From: DAHUYF01 sp035945115
Lineage (GTDB): Bacteria > Pseudomonadota > Alphaproteobacteria > ATCC43930 > CGMCC-115725
Direction of reading: 5' to 3'
Length of the DNA: 64,000 nt
Assembly: GCA_035945115.1 (NCBI GenBank)
Contig: DASZAN010000205.1
Coordinates: forward strand, 23,348-87,347
This document shows, one piece after another, positions 1 through 8,002 of this stretch (position 1 is the stretch's first letter; the number at the start of each line of letters is the position of its first letter). A program made the position numbers and the translations under genes. Under the pieces are notes generated by a model, which saw only the letters and a list, made by a program, of their open reading frames with translations, made no database searches and was not told the origin of the DNA.

Positions 1-1
1 C

Positions 2-208
2 CTCTTGCGCGAGGTGGTGGTCGATCCCGGCCGCTCCTATTTCGATACCAATGTGAGCGATCACCATCATTTCTTCTTCGAAGAGACCGGGAAGCTCGTT
101 GACATCCCCGGCAATCACGTCGCCGTTAGCGACCTGCCGGCACCGCCCGCCGGTACCGCCGTCCGGCGTGTCGACGTCGTCATCCGCCTCGAGCGCAGCC
201 GCGCCTAA
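2..208 (+). CDS. irr: Iron response regulator Irr (Fur family), C-terminal part only
   Basis: This is the last 68 codons of a Fur-superfamily protein whose start lies before the window. The visible part contains FDTNVSDHHHFFFE followed by a strand with LVDIPG, the dimerisation/metal-sensing part of the Fur fold. The HHH cluster is typical of Irr, the alphaproteobacterial Fur relative that senses haem or haem biosynthesis instead of Fe2+ directly. In the family, Irr binds ICE boxes and represses or activates iron genes under low iron. A sequence matching that box lies 30 bp downstream, in front of the rubrerythrin operon, which supports the assignment. The DNA-binding domain is not visible, so another Fur-family member is possible, but the HHH pattern makes Irr the best call. 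Confidence 0.85.
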   Translation, partial: LLREVVVDPGRSYFDTNVSDHHHFFFEETGKLVDIPGNHVAVSDLPAPPAGTAVRRVDVVIRLERSRA

Positions 209-238
209 CTACGCGCTCCACATCAGCGGATTTCCTTC

Positions 239-255
239 TCTGGAACGATTCTAAA
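239..255. promoter_or_regulatory. Candidate Irr-binding ICE box
   Basis: The sequence TCTGGAACGATTCTAAA matches the palindromic iron control element TTTAGAAnnnTTCTAAA at 12 of 14 defined positions, with the right half perfect. It lies just upstream of and nearly touching a promoter -35 hexamer at 259-264, and directly between irr and the rubrerythrin gene. Binding is inferred from the motif only. Confidence 0.6.
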
Positions 256-258
256 CTA

Positions 259-287
259 TTGACTTGCACCACTCGCGGGCCCATAAC
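259..287 (+). promoter_or_regulatory. Candidate sigma70-type promoter of the rubrerythrin operon
   Basis: TTGACT at 259-264 and CATAAC at 282-287 are separated by 17 bp, giving an expected transcript start near 294 and a leader of about 65 nt before the GTG start at 360. The overlap of the promoter region with the Irr box suggests iron-dependent control. Confidence 0.5.
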
Positions 288-359
288 CCGTTGGGCGCAC
301 GCATGTGCCCGCCAGAATTTCCATCGCGCGCGACCGACGCAACACGCAAGGAGAAGCTT

Positions 360-779
360 GTGGCCAAGCTCAAAGGCTCGAAGACGGAAGACAATCTGAA
401 GGCCGCGTTCGCCGGCGAAAGCCAGGCCAACCGCCGCTACCTCTATTTCGCGCAAAAGGCCGATGTCGAAGGCTATAACGACGTCGCCGCCGTGTTCCGC
501 TCGACCGCCGAAGGCGAGACGGGCCACGCGCACGGCCATCTCGAATTCCTCGAAGAGGTGGGCGATCCGGCCACCGGCAAGCCGATCGGCCCTACCGGCG
601 ACAACCTCAAGGCGGCGATCGCCGGCGAGACGCACGAATACACCGACATGTACCCGGGCATGGCGCGCACCGCGCGAAACGAGGGCTTCGAGGAGATCGC
701 CGACTGGTTCGAGACGCTCGCCAAGGCGGAGAAATCCCATGCGGGCCGCTTCCAGAAGGCGCTCGACACGCTCGGCTGA
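360..779 (+). CDS. Rubrerythrin-type diiron protein (erythrin domain only)
   Basis: This encodes a 139-residue ferritin-like four-helix protein. Diiron ligands of the rubrerythrin family are visible: E20 in AGESQANRR, E53xxH56 in EGETGHAH, E90 in AGETHEY, and E124xxH127 in KAEKSH. The C-terminal rubredoxin domain of classical rubrerythrin is absent, so electrons must come from another protein. Family members reduce hydrogen peroxide or handle iron in the cytoplasm. The GTG start at 360 is chosen because AAGGAG lies six bases upstream and the domain begins at once; an in-frame ATG at 264 would add 32 unrelated residues. It is the first gene of a three-gene cluster with an Fe-S oxidoreductase and a DUF3501 protein, behind a probable Irr box. 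Confidence 0.93.
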   Translation: MAKLKGSKTEDNLKAAFAGESQANRRYLYFAQKADVEGYNDVAAVFRSTAEGETGHAHGHLEFLEEVGDPATGKPIGPTGDNLKAAIAGETHEYTDMYPGMARTARNEGFEEIADWFETLAKAEKSHAGRFQKALDTLG

Positions 780-803
780 CCTTCGCTGATCGAGAGCAGG
801 ACT

Positions 804-828
804 GAAGGGGCGCATCGGGCGCCCCTTC
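804..828 (+). terminator. Intercistronic hairpin after rubrerythrin
   Basis: GAAGGGGCGC and GCGCCCCTTC form a perfect 10-bp stem with a 5-nt loop, 25 bases after the rubrerythrin stop. No U-run follows, so it is more likely a partial terminator or mRNA-stabilising element that raises rubrerythrin output relative to the downstream genes. Confidence 0.5.
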
Positions 829-858
829 GCGCGCCCGCTCGCCCCAAGGAAAGTGATC

Positions 859-2202
859 ATGCGGGAAGGCAGCCTCGACGCGCCGACGCGCCAGCCGATC
901 GACTGGGAAAATCCCGACTTCTACGACCGCGCCAAGATCGATGCGGAGATGTACCGCATCTTCGAGATCTGCCACGGCTGCCGGCGCTGCTTCAATTTGT
1001 GCGACAGCTTTCCGCGGCTTTTCGATCTTGTCGACAACGCGCCCTCGGGCGAGCTCGACACCGTCGACCGCAAGGATTACGGCAAGGTGGTCGAGGCTTG
1101 CACGCTCTGCGACATGTGCTTCATGACGAAGTGCCCCTACGTGCCGCCGCATGCGTGGAACGTCGATTTCCCGCATCTCATGCTGCGTTATCGCGCGGCC
1201 GATTTTCGCGACGCCAAGCTCTCCTTCACGCGGCGCCAGCTCGTCGAGACCGATCGCAACGGAAAGCTCGCAGCGCCGGTGGCGCCGGTGGTGAATTGGG
1301 CGAGCAAGGTCGGGAACCGCTTGACGCGGCCGGTCTTGGAGAAAGTGGCCGGCATCGATCGCCGTGCTGCGCTCCCCCAATTCGAGCGGCGCAGCTTTGC
1401 CGCGCGCGCTGAGAAGGCGACGCCGGCGGTCGAGAAAACCGCGCCCGGCTACGGCCGCAAGGCCGTGCTCTTCGCCACCTGCTTCGTCAATTACAACGAG
1501 CCCACCATCGGCGAGGCGACGCTCGCCGTGCTAGCGAAGAACGGTGTCGCCACGACCCTGGCCTATCCCGGCTGCTGCGGCATGCCCCATCTGGAGCAGG
1601 GCGATATCGCCCGTGTCGCCGAGAGCGCGCGCCAGGTTTCGCAGGCTCTGCTGCCCTTCATCGAGGACGGGCACGACATCATCGCGCTGGTGCCGTCCTG
1701 CGCGCTCATGCTGAAATTCGAATGGCCGCTGATCTCGCCCAATGACGAAGGGATAGAGCGGCTCGCGCAGGCGACGTTCGATATCAGCGAATATGTGGTC
1801 GATCTCGCGAAGAAGGCAGGGCTCGCGCCGGGGCTGAAGCCGCTCGAGGGCGGCGTCAGCCTCCATCTCGCCTGCCATGCGCGCGCCCAAAACATGGGCG
1901 CCAAGGCGGCGGAGATGCTGCGTCTCCTGCCCGAGCCCGATGTCGCCGTGATCGAGCGCTGCTCCGGCCATGGCGGTTCCTGGGGCGTGCTCAAGGAAAA
2001 CTTCCCGGTGGCGCTCAAGGTGGGAAAGCCGGTGGCGCGCCAGGCGGCGAAGAATGGCAAAGCTTTCGTCGCTTCCGAATGCCCGCTCGCCGCGACGCAT
2101 ATCGTCCAGGGCATGGAGATGCTCGACGGCGAGACGAAGGCGCCACAGCGGGCGTTTCATCCGATTGAGCTCTTCGCCCGCGCCTACGGGCTCATGCCGT
2201 GA
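859..2202 (+). CDS. Fe-S oxidoreductase, GlpC/HdrD-like
   Basis: This is a 447-residue cytoplasmic protein with two N-terminal [4Fe-4S] motifs, CHGCRRCFNLC and CTLCDMCFMTKCP (roughly residues 38-100), followed by two CCG-type domains. The first CCG copy is canonical (PGCCGMP). The second has CSGHGG where a double cysteine is usual, so its cluster or disulfide chemistry may differ. The family includes the electron-transfer subunits of glycerol-3-phosphate dehydrogenase and heterodisulfide reductase. The ATG at 859 is preferred over GTG 853 because AAGGA lies eight bases before it. Position between rubrerythrin and DUF3501, overlapping the latter, suggests it passes electrons to the rubrerythrin; that role is inferred. 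Confidence 0.85.
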   Translation: MREGSLDAPTRQPIDWENPDFYDRAKIDAEMYRIFEICHGCRRCFNLCDSFPRLFDLVDNAPSGELDTVDRKDYGKVVEACTLCDMCFMTKCPYVPPHAWNVDFPHLMLRYRAADFRDAKLSFTRRQLVETDRNGKLAAPVAPVVNWASKVGNRLTRPVLEKVAGIDRRAALPQFERRSFAARAEKATPAVEKTAPGYGRKAVLFATCFVNYNEPTIGEATLAVLAKNGVATTLAYPGCCGMPHLEQGDIARVAESARQVSQALLPFIEDGHDIIALVPSCALMLKFEWPLISPNDEGIERLAQATFDISEYVVDLAKKAGLAPGLKPLEGGVSLHLACHARAQNMGAKAAEMLRLLPEPDVAVIERCSGHGGSWGVLKENFPVALKVGKPVARQAAKNGKAFVASECPLAATHIVQGMEMLDGETKAPQRAFHPIELFARAYGLMP

Positions 2203-2210
2203 GGACCGCC

Positions 2211-2801
2211 ATGCCCCTCAAGAAGTACCTGACGCGCGCCGACATCCTGCCGATCGAGCAATATGCCCGCGAGCGGCGCGAGCATCGCCGGCGCATTGGC
2301 GAGCTGAAGCGCAACCGTCGCGTCGAGGTCGGGCCGTTCTGCACCTTTTATTTCGAGAACGCCGACACGATGTGGCATCAGATCCATGAGATGCTCTACA
2401 TCGAGCGCGGCGGCGAAGCGCAGATCGCGGACGAGCTCGAGGCCTACAATCCCCTCATCCCTCAAGGCGACGAGCTCTCGGCAACGGTCATGTTCGAGAT
2501 CGACGATCCCGTCCAGCGCGAGAAGGCGCTAGTGCGGCTGGGCGGCATCGAGCACCGCATGTTCCTCACCGTGGGCGGCGAGCGCATCAACGGCATCGCC
2601 GACCCCACGCGCGAGAACTCGACCGCTGACGGCAAGGCGTCGGCCGTGCAGTTCCTGCGCTTCCCCTTCGCGCCCGAGCAAAAGGCGACACTCAAGAAAC
2701 CGGGTGCGCAAGTGGTGGTCGGCATCGATCACCCCAATTACGGCCACATGGCCGTGATGCCCGAAGCGGTGCGCGCCGCGCTCGCGGAGGATTTGACGTG
2801 A
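2211..2801 (+). CDS. DUF3501 family protein
   Basis: This is a 196-residue soluble protein matching the DUF3501 family, with recognisable segments such as FYFENADTMWHQIHEM, a run rich in acidic residues, and GIDHPNYGH near the C-terminus. No signal peptide or membrane segment is visible and the family has no established biochemical role. The ATG at 2211 is chosen because GAGGA lies five bases upstream; a GTG at 2199 overlaps the preceding stop codon but has no ribosome site of its own. Tight spacing to the Fe-S oxidoreductase and rubrerythrin suggests the three act together in peroxide or iron handling. The histidines in the conserved segments could bind metal, which is speculation. Confidence 0.85.
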   Translation: MPLKKYLTRADILPIEQYARERREHRRRIGELKRNRRVEVGPFCTFYFENADTMWHQIHEMLYIERGGEAQIADELEAYNPLIPQGDELSATVMFEIDDPVQREKALVRLGGIEHRMFLTVGGERINGIADPTRENSTADGKASAVQFLRFPFAPEQKATLKKPGAQVVVGIDHPNYGHMAVMPEAVRAALAEDLT

Positions 2802-2836
2802 TCGCCACGCCGGAATGACAAGATATCAAAGAATTG

Positions 2837-2913
2837 CAGGGAGACGGTGAGACAGTGAGAAATGGATTGGGCGCGCGCAGCGCGCCATTTCTTATTTTCT
2901 CACTGTCTCCCTG
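2837..2913. terminator. Long imperfect inverted repeat between convergent genes
   Basis: CAGGGAGAC at the left end pairs with GTCTCCCTG at the right end, and the inner GCGCGC stretches pair near the centre. It lies between the convergent DUF3501 and phosphatase genes, so it is likely a bidirectional terminator. The arms contain short internal GTGAGA-type repeats and are not perfectly matched. Confidence 0.5.
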
Positions 2914-2920
2914 TCGATCT

Positions 2921-3766
2921 TCAAGTTTCAACTCGCACCAACACCGCCGTTGCGTCGTCGCGCGGCTTGAGCCGCGAATAACTGCGGCACTCTTGATCCG
3001 CGGCTTCGATCTCGCGAAGCTCCCGCAGGAGCTGGGCGAGGCCGTGCTGGCCCGCTCCCATGAGCGTTGCGTAGGTGTAGCGGCGATAGGTGTCGACGAG
3101 ACGATAGAAGCCGTCGGACATCAGCAGGAAGTGGTCGCCGGGGCGCGCTGGCACGCGCTCGATCTCGATGTGGTCGAGGCCGGCGCCGGTCAAATCGGTC
3201 GTCCAATATCCCTCCGGCCGGTTCATGAGCGCGCGATGACGCCGCGTCATCGGTAGGAGGCGCTGCCAGATCTCGCGGTGCGGCACGCCTTGCCGTTGCA
3301 ATGCGACCACCTCCTGAACAAGCCGTTCGTCGAGCGCGGTCACGCCGGACGTGCCAAAGACGTGTCCGTCGCCATGGAGGATGCGGCAATCGCCGAGGCT
3401 GCTCAACTCGGCGACACCATCCTTGATGCGCAGCATGGCGAGCGAGCCGCAGGGCATGTCGGCGGGCTCAGCATCGCGCCGGAGCGCCACGCGTGTGAAT
3501 TCGGCGTAGGCTTCGGCAAGGATCGGGCGAAGAGCGGCGGCGAGGCTTGGCGCTTCGTCTGCCCGACCATCGACCCTGAGCCCGACATCGACCCGCTCCA
3601 TGAGCCAGAGGGCGTCGGAGGGACCGGGCAGCACGTGTTCCCTCGCGAGCCCGGTCGAGCCGTCGAGCACCCAGGCACTCTGCTCGAGCGCGCCCCAGCG
3701 ATCCTCGTTGACCGCGCCCGGCGCGTCGCAAACCGCGTCAATGACGGCGAGCGACCGCAACGCCAC
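2921..3766 (-). CDS. PP2C-like protein phosphatase
   Basis: This 281-residue protein has the ordered motifs of PP2C/SpoIIE-type metal-dependent Ser/Thr phosphatases: VNEDRWG (about residue 19), DGSTG (35), SLGDCRIL (132), MSDGFYRLV (217) and DDATAVLV near the C-terminus. The aspartates of these motifs bind the two catalytic metal ions in the family. No membrane segment or sensor domain is visible, so it is cytoplasmic. The GTG start directly follows the TAA stop of the upstream SH3 gene, indicating translational coupling. Its substrate is unknown; no partner kinase occurs in the window. Confidence 0.85.
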   Translation of the reverse strand: MALRSLAVIDAVCDAPGAVNEDRWGALEQSAWVLDGSTGLAREHVLPGPSDALWLMERVDVGLRVDGRADEAPSLAAALRPILAEAYAEFTRVALRRDAEPADMPCGSLAMLRIKDGVAELSSLGDCRILHGDGHVFGTSGVTALDERLVQEVVALQRQGVPHREIWQRLLPMTRRHRALMNRPEGYWTTDLTGAGLDHIEIERVPARPGDHFLLMSDGFYRLVDTYRRYTYATLMGAGQHGLAQLLRELREIEAADQECRSYSRLKPRDDATAVLVRVET

Positions 3767-4276
3767 TTAGGGCACCGCTTCGGTCGGATAGACGCCCCAG
3801 ACCTCACTGCGCTTGAGCCACCCCTTCATGTCCTGCAGCTCGACGCGGCACCAGGTGTCGCGGCAAACGAGGAGGTGGGCGATGACGCCGGGCTCGGCGC
3901 GCGCTACCGCCGGCGCCGTGGCCTCGGGATCGGCGCGGAGCGTGCGGACGTCGCCGGTGACGACGACATTGCGCGTGCCGGTCACCATGCGCTGATGCAC
4001 CCAGCCCTCGGTGCCCTGAACATCGCGGATCTTCCGCCACGCTTCGAATTCCTCGACGATCTCGACCGGCAGGCCCTTGCGCGTCAGCACCCAGTCGATC
4101 GGATAGCGCTCGCCGGGACCGGTGCGGAGGTTCACCTCGTCGGCGCGCAAGCTTACGAAGCGCGGCACCGGCAGGGCCTTCTCCGCGGCATGGGCGAGCA
4201 TCGGCGCGGCGCAAAACAGCAGCGCCGTCAGCGCAAGACGCAAGCGAAGGAGGAGCCGGCAGATCGAAGGATGCAC
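3767..4276 (-). CDS. Secreted SH3-domain protein
   Basis: This is a 169-residue protein with a clear signal peptide (basic and hydrophobic stretch ending near the ALTALLFCAAPMLAHA segment) and a bacterial SH3 domain: RADEVNLRTGPGERYPIDWV is the classic start of the first repeat, and a second SH3-like stretch follows around TLRADPEATAPAVARAEPG. Such proteins bind peptidoglycan or modulate other periplasmic proteins. It is the upstream partner of the phosphatase gene, with no spacing between them. Whether the two functions are linked is unknown. Start at 4276 fits the signal peptide. Confidence 0.85.
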   Translation of the reverse strand: MHPSICRLLLRLRLALTALLFCAAPMLAHAAEKALPVPRFVSLRADEVNLRTGPGERYPIDWVLTRKGLPVEIVEEFEAWRKIRDVQGTEGWVHQRMVTGTRNVVVTGDVRTLRADPEATAPAVARAEPGVIAHLLVCRDTWCRVELQDMKGWLKRSEVWGVYPTEAVP

Positions 4277-4407
4277 GAGCCGATCCTCTAATCCCCCGGC
4301 TTTTCCGGGTCAAGCGCCCAGCGCTCTGGACACGCTCTGGACACTCTGGGCGCCGCTTGGTATGGGGCTTGCTTGAACCGGCCGAGAAGGACCGGGACGA
4401 GGGAGAG

Positions 4408-5394
4408 ATGGCGCCGAAGAAGCCGCTGGTGGTGGTCACGCGCAAGCTGCCCGACGTCATCGAGACGCGGATGATGGAGCTTTTTGACGCGCGCCTCAAT
4501 CTCGACGACACGCCGCTCACTCAGGTGCAGCTGGTCGCCGCCGTGCAGCAAGCGGATGTGCTGGTGCCGACCATCACCGACCGCATCGATGCCGCCGTGC
4601 TGGCGCAAGCGGGACCGCGCTTGAAGCTCATCGCTTCGTTCGGCACCGGCGTCGACCACATCGACATCGCCAGCGCCCGGACGCGCGGCATCACCGTCAC
4701 CAACACGCCGGCCGTGCTCACCGAGGACACCGCCGACATGACCATGGCGCTCATCCTCGCCGCCTCGCGCCGGCTTGCCGAAGGCGAGCGACTCATCCGG
4801 CACAGTAAATGGCGGGGATGGGGACCCACCTTCATGCTCGGCCATCGCCTCTGGGGCAAGCGCCTCGGCATCGTCGGCATGGGCCGCATCGGCCAAGCGC
4901 TGGCGCGGCGCGGCAAAGGCTTCGGCCTCTCGATCCATTACCACAATCGCCGCCGCGTTCCGGAAGAGATCGAGCAGGAACTCGAGGCGACATATTGGGA
5001 AAGCCTCGATCAGATGCTGGCACGGGTCGACATCGTCTCCGTCAATTGCCCGCACACGCCCGCCACCTTCCATCTCCTCTCCGCGCGGCGCCTCAAGCTG
5101 CTCAGGCCGCATTGCGTCGTCGTCAACACCGCGCGCGGCGAGATCATCGACGAGGATGCGCTGACGCGCATGCTGGTGAACCACGAAATCGCCGCGGCCG
5201 GCCTCGACGTGTTCGAGCACGAGCCCGCCGTCAATCCCAAGCTCCTGAAGCTCGACAATGTCGTGCTGCTGCCGCATATGGGCTCGGCCACCCTCGAAGG
5301 CCGCATCGACATGGGCGAGAAGGTGATCATCAACATCAAGACCTTCGCCGACGGCCACCGCCCGCCCGACCGGGTGCTGGAGACGATGTTGTAG
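4408..5394 (+). CDS. D-2-hydroxyacid dehydrogenase, glyoxylate reductase-like
   Basis: This is a 328-residue NAD(P)-dependent dehydrogenase of the D-isomer-specific 2-hydroxyacid family. The nucleotide-binding motif is GIVGMGRIGQALARR (about residue 153), and the catalytic triad is visible as Arg in VNTARGEIID, Glu in FEHEP and His in LPHMGS. The protein matches GyaR-type glyoxylate/hydroxypyruvate reductases, which reduce glyoxylate to glycolate in the cytosol. ATG 4408 follows a GGGAG site; an upstream in-frame ATG at 4357 would add unrelated residues. It stands alone between divergent and convergent neighbours. Substrate preference among glyoxylate, hydroxypyruvate and phenylpyruvate-like acids cannot be read from the sequence. 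Confidence 0.9.
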   Translation: MAPKKPLVVVTRKLPDVIETRMMELFDARLNLDDTPLTQVQLVAAVQQADVLVPTITDRIDAAVLAQAGPRLKLIASFGTGVDHIDIASARTRGITVTNTPAVLTEDTADMTMALILAASRRLAEGERLIRHSKWRGWGPTFMLGHRLWGKRLGIVGMGRIGQALARRGKGFGLSIHYHNRRRVPEEIEQELEATYWESLDQMLARVDIVSVNCPHTPATFHLLSARRLKLLRPHCVVVNTARGEIIDEDALTRMLVNHEIAAAGLDVFEHEPAVNPKLLKLDNVVLLPHMGSATLEGRIDMGEKVIINIKTFADGHRPPDRVLETML

Positions 5395-5402
5395 AAATAA
5401 GA

Positions 5403-5476
5403 TTAGCGCAGAGGACGCGAAGGATGCGCAGAGGAATTCGCTGCGCCCTCGGCATCCTCTGCGACCTCCGCGCTTA
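5403..5476. terminator. Imperfect inverted repeat between convergent genes
   Basis: The left arm carries GCGCAGAGGACGCGAAGG and GCGCAGAGG, and the right arm carries CATCCTCTGCGACCTC followed by CGCGC, so the arms can pair over much of the 74 bp. It lies between the convergent dehydrogenase and MoeB genes and probably terminates both. Confidence 0.4.
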
Positions 5477-5482
5477 AGCCTT

Positions 5483-6244
5483 TCAATCCACCCCACAGGT
5501 CGGGCAATCGGGATCACGCGGCAGTTTGATCTTGTGAAAATCGGCGCGGCGGGCGTCGTACATGAGGAGCTGGCCCGAGAGGCTGTCGCCAAGGCCGAGC
5601 AATTCCTTCAAGACTTCAGTCGCCTGCAGCGTGCCGATGACGCCGGCGATGGCGCCCAGGATGCCGGCGGTCTCGCAGCGCGGCACGAGATCGGGGGGCG
5701 GCGGCTCGCGGAAGAGGCAGCGGTAGCAGGGATTGGGCGGGCCCAAATACGCCTTGAAGGTCGAGAGCTGGCCATCGAAGGGCGAGAGCGCCGCCGCCAC
5801 CAAGGTGCGCCGCTCGGCGTAGCAGGTGTCGTTCAGAAGATAGCGCGTCGAAAAATTGTCGCTGCCGTCGGCGACGATGTCGTATTGGCGCACCAGCGCC
5901 GCGGCGTTTTTCTCATCGAGGCGCACCGCATGCGTCTCGACGGTCACATCGGGATTGATGGCGGCGATGGCGGTGCGGGCGCTTTCGACCTTGGCGTGGC
6001 CGATCTGTGCTGTCGGGTGAATGATCTGGCGCTGGAGGTTCGAGAGATCGACGGCGTCGTCGTCGATGACCCCGAGCGTGCCGACGCCGGCGGCGGCGAG
6101 ATAAAGCAGGAGCGGCGAGCCGAGCCCGCCCGCGCCCACCACGAGCACGCGCGATGCCATGAGCTTCGCCTGCCCCTCCTCGCCCACCTCGTCGAGGATG
6201 ATGTGGCGCGCATAGCGCTCGAATTGCGCCTCGCTCAGCGGCAC
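5483..6244 (-). CDS. moeB: Molybdopterin-synthase/ThiS adenylyltransferase (MoeB/ThiF family)
   Basis: This is a 253-residue E1-like enzyme that adenylates the C-terminal glycine of a ubiquitin-like sulfur carrier (MoaD or ThiS). It shows the ATP-binding GAGGLGSP motif (about residue 38), VDLSNLQRQ, and two CxxC pairs for structural zinc (CYRC and CPTC near residues 176 and 248). There is no C-terminal rhodanese domain. It is downstream of, and 12 bp from, the cysteine synthase gene on the same strand, linking it to sulfur metabolism. MoeB and ThiF cannot be separated reliably by sequence alone. Confidence 0.9.
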   Translation of the reverse strand: MPLSEAQFERYARHIILDEVGEEGQAKLMASRVLVVGAGGLGSPLLLYLAAAGVGTLGVIDDDAVDLSNLQRQIIHPTAQIGHAKVESARTAIAAINPDVTVETHAVRLDEKNAAALVRQYDIVADGSDNFSTRYLLNDTCYAERRTLVAAALSPFDGQLSTFKAYLGPPNPCYRCLFREPPPPDLVPRCETAGILGAIAGVIGTLQATEVLKELLGLGDSLSGQLLMYDARRADFHKIKLPRDPDCPTCGVD

Positions 6245-6256
6245 GGCGGCCTCGGA

Positions 6257-7246
6257 TCAGAGCGCATCGAAGAGCGGCGTCGAGAGATAACGCTCGGCGA
6301 AGCTCGGCAAGACGACGACGATCATCTTGCCCGCCATCTCCTTGCGCGCGCCCACCTCGAGCGCGGCGGCGATCGCGGCGCCCGAGGAGATGCCGACCGG
6401 CAGGCCTTCCATCTTGGCCGCTTCGCGCGCGGTGCGGAACGCCGTCTCGTTGGCGATGCGCACGACTTCGTCGATGAGCGTGGTGTTGAGGATCGAGGGA
6501 ATGAACCCCGCACCGATCCCCTGAATCTTATGCGGACCGGGCGGACCGCCCGAGAGCACGGCGCTGTCCTCGGGCTCGACCGCGATCATCTTGACGCCGG
6601 GTTTGCGCGCCTTCAGCACCTCGCCGACGCCGGTGAGCGTGCCGCCGGTGCCGACGCCGGATATCACCACATCGACCTTGCCGCCCGTGTCGCTCCAGAT
6701 TTCCTCCGCGGTGGTGCGGCGGTGAATCTCGGGGTTGGCGGGATTGTCGAATTGCTGCGGCATGAAGGCGTCGGGAAAGGTGCGGAGCAGCGCTTCGGCC
6801 CGCGCAATGGCGCCGCGCATGCCCTGCGCCGCCGGTGTGAGCTCAAGCTCCGCGCCGAGGAGCTTCAGCATCTTGCGCCGCTCGACCGACATGCTGTCGG
6901 GCATGGTGAGGATGATACGGTAGCCCTTCGCAGCGGCGACGAAGGCGAGCGCGATGCCGGTATTGCCGGAGGTGGGCTCCACGAGCACGGTCTTTCCCGG
7001 ACGGATTTTGCCGGCGGCCTCGGCCGCTTCGATCATGGCAAGTCCGATGCGGTCCTTGACCGAGCTCAGCGGGTTGAAGAACTCGCACTTGCCGAGGATG
7101 TCCGCCTTGACGCCGTGGGCCTTGGCGAGCCGCGCCAGCCGCACCAGGGGCGTCGCGCCGATGGTCTCGGTGATGCTGTCATAGATACGACCGCGGAATT
7201 CGCCGCTGGCCGGACGCTCGATCGTTGCTCGCGGTGCTTGCGCCAT
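6257..7246 (-). CDS. cysK: Cysteine synthase A
   Basis: This is a 329-residue PLP enzyme that makes cysteine from O-acetylserine and sulfide. The PLP lysine is in NPLSSVKDRIG, the substrate loop is PTSGNTGIA, and the phosphate-binding glycines are GVGTGGTLTG. The start at 7246 begins with MAQAPR and follows a GGGAACGAG ribosome site; the longer ORF to 7327 has no support. It lies 12 bp upstream of the MoeB/ThiF gene, forming a probable sulfur-transfer pair. Sequence details fit CysK rather than cystathionine beta-synthase, since no regulatory CBS domain is present. Confidence 0.93.
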   Translation of the reverse strand: MAQAPRATIERPASGEFRGRIYDSITETIGATPLVRLARLAKAHGVKADILGKCEFFNPLSSVKDRIGLAMIEAAEAAGKIRPGKTVLVEPTSGNTGIALAFVAAAKGYRIILTMPDSMSVERRKMLKLLGAELELTPAAQGMRGAIARAEALLRTFPDAFMPQQFDNPANPEIHRRTTAEEIWSDTGGKVDVVISGVGTGGTLTGVGEVLKARKPGVKMIAVEPEDSAVLSGGPPGPHKIQGIGAGFIPSILNTTLIDEVVRIANETAFRTAREAAKMEGLPVGISSGAAIAAALEVGARKEMAGKMIVVVLPSFAERYLSTPLFDAL

Positions 7247-7402
7247 CGCTCGTTCCCGCCGGTTCCCGATGGGCCGGTCGGGTTTTTCTAGGGGCTTTTG
7301 CCGAGAGCCGCAACGCGGCCGAGCCAATTCCTGCTGGACGGGCCGCGATCATCCCGCCTAGCGTCGAGCGCGGGTCTCTGTCGTCAAAGAAGGGAGAAAA
7401 CG

Positions 7403-7999
7403 ATGAAAAAATCCGTATGTAGTGCCGCCGTCGCGCTTGCCGCCATCGCCGCCGCGCCGGCGGCGCCGGCGCAAGGCGTGCCAACCCTGCGCGGCCACGA
7501 TCACACCGGCGTCACGGTGCCGAGCATGAAGGAAGGGCTCGATTTCTTTGTCGGCATCATGGGATGCAAGCAGGTGATGTCGTTCGGTCCGTTCTCGGAC
7601 CCACACGGCACCTTCATGCAGGACACGCTCAACGTCAATCCGCGCGCCGAGATCAAGCAGATCACCATGCTCCGTTGCGGCGCCGGCTCCAACATCGAGC
7701 TCTTCGAATATGCCTCGCCCGATCAGAAGACGGTTCTGCCCAAGAATAGTGATGTCGGCGGCTACCACATTGCCTTTTATGTCGACGACATCAACAAGGC
7801 GGCGACGTATCTGCAAGCGCATGGCGTGCGCACGCTCGCCGGCCCGTTGCCGGTGAAGGAAGGACCCGCCGCCGGCCAGACCATCCTTTACTTCCTGACT
7901 CCCTGGGGCATGCAGTGCGAGCTCATCACCTACCCGAAGGGTATGGCTTACGAGAAGACCGCCAAGGTGAAGCTCTGGTCGCCGAAGACGGGGAAGTGA
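7403..7999 (+). CDS. Secreted VOC (glyoxalase/dioxygenase superfamily) protein
   Basis: This 198-residue protein has a signal peptide (MKKSVCSAAVALAAIAAAP, cleavage near PAQG) followed by one vicinal-oxygen-chelate domain: HDHTGVTVPSMKEGLDFF opens the first beta-alpha-beta-beta-beta module and GYHIAFYVDDINKA the second. VOC proteins usually bind a divalent metal through His and Glu; candidate ligands are the His in DHTGVTV, the His in GYHIAF and the Glu in CELI. A periplasmic VOC protein is less common than cytosolic ones. The ATG at 7403 follows AAGGGAG. The substrate is unknown. Confidence 0.85.
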   Translation: MKKSVCSAAVALAAIAAAPAAPAQGVPTLRGHDHTGVTVPSMKEGLDFFVGIMGCKQVMSFGPFSDPHGTFMQDTLNVNPRAEIKQITMLRCGAGSNIELFEYASPDQKTVLPKNSDVGGYHIAFYVDDINKAATYLQAHGVRTLAGPLPVKEGPAAGQTILYFLTPWGMQCELITYPKGMAYEKTAKVKLWSPKTGK

Positions 8000-8002
8000 G
8001 AA

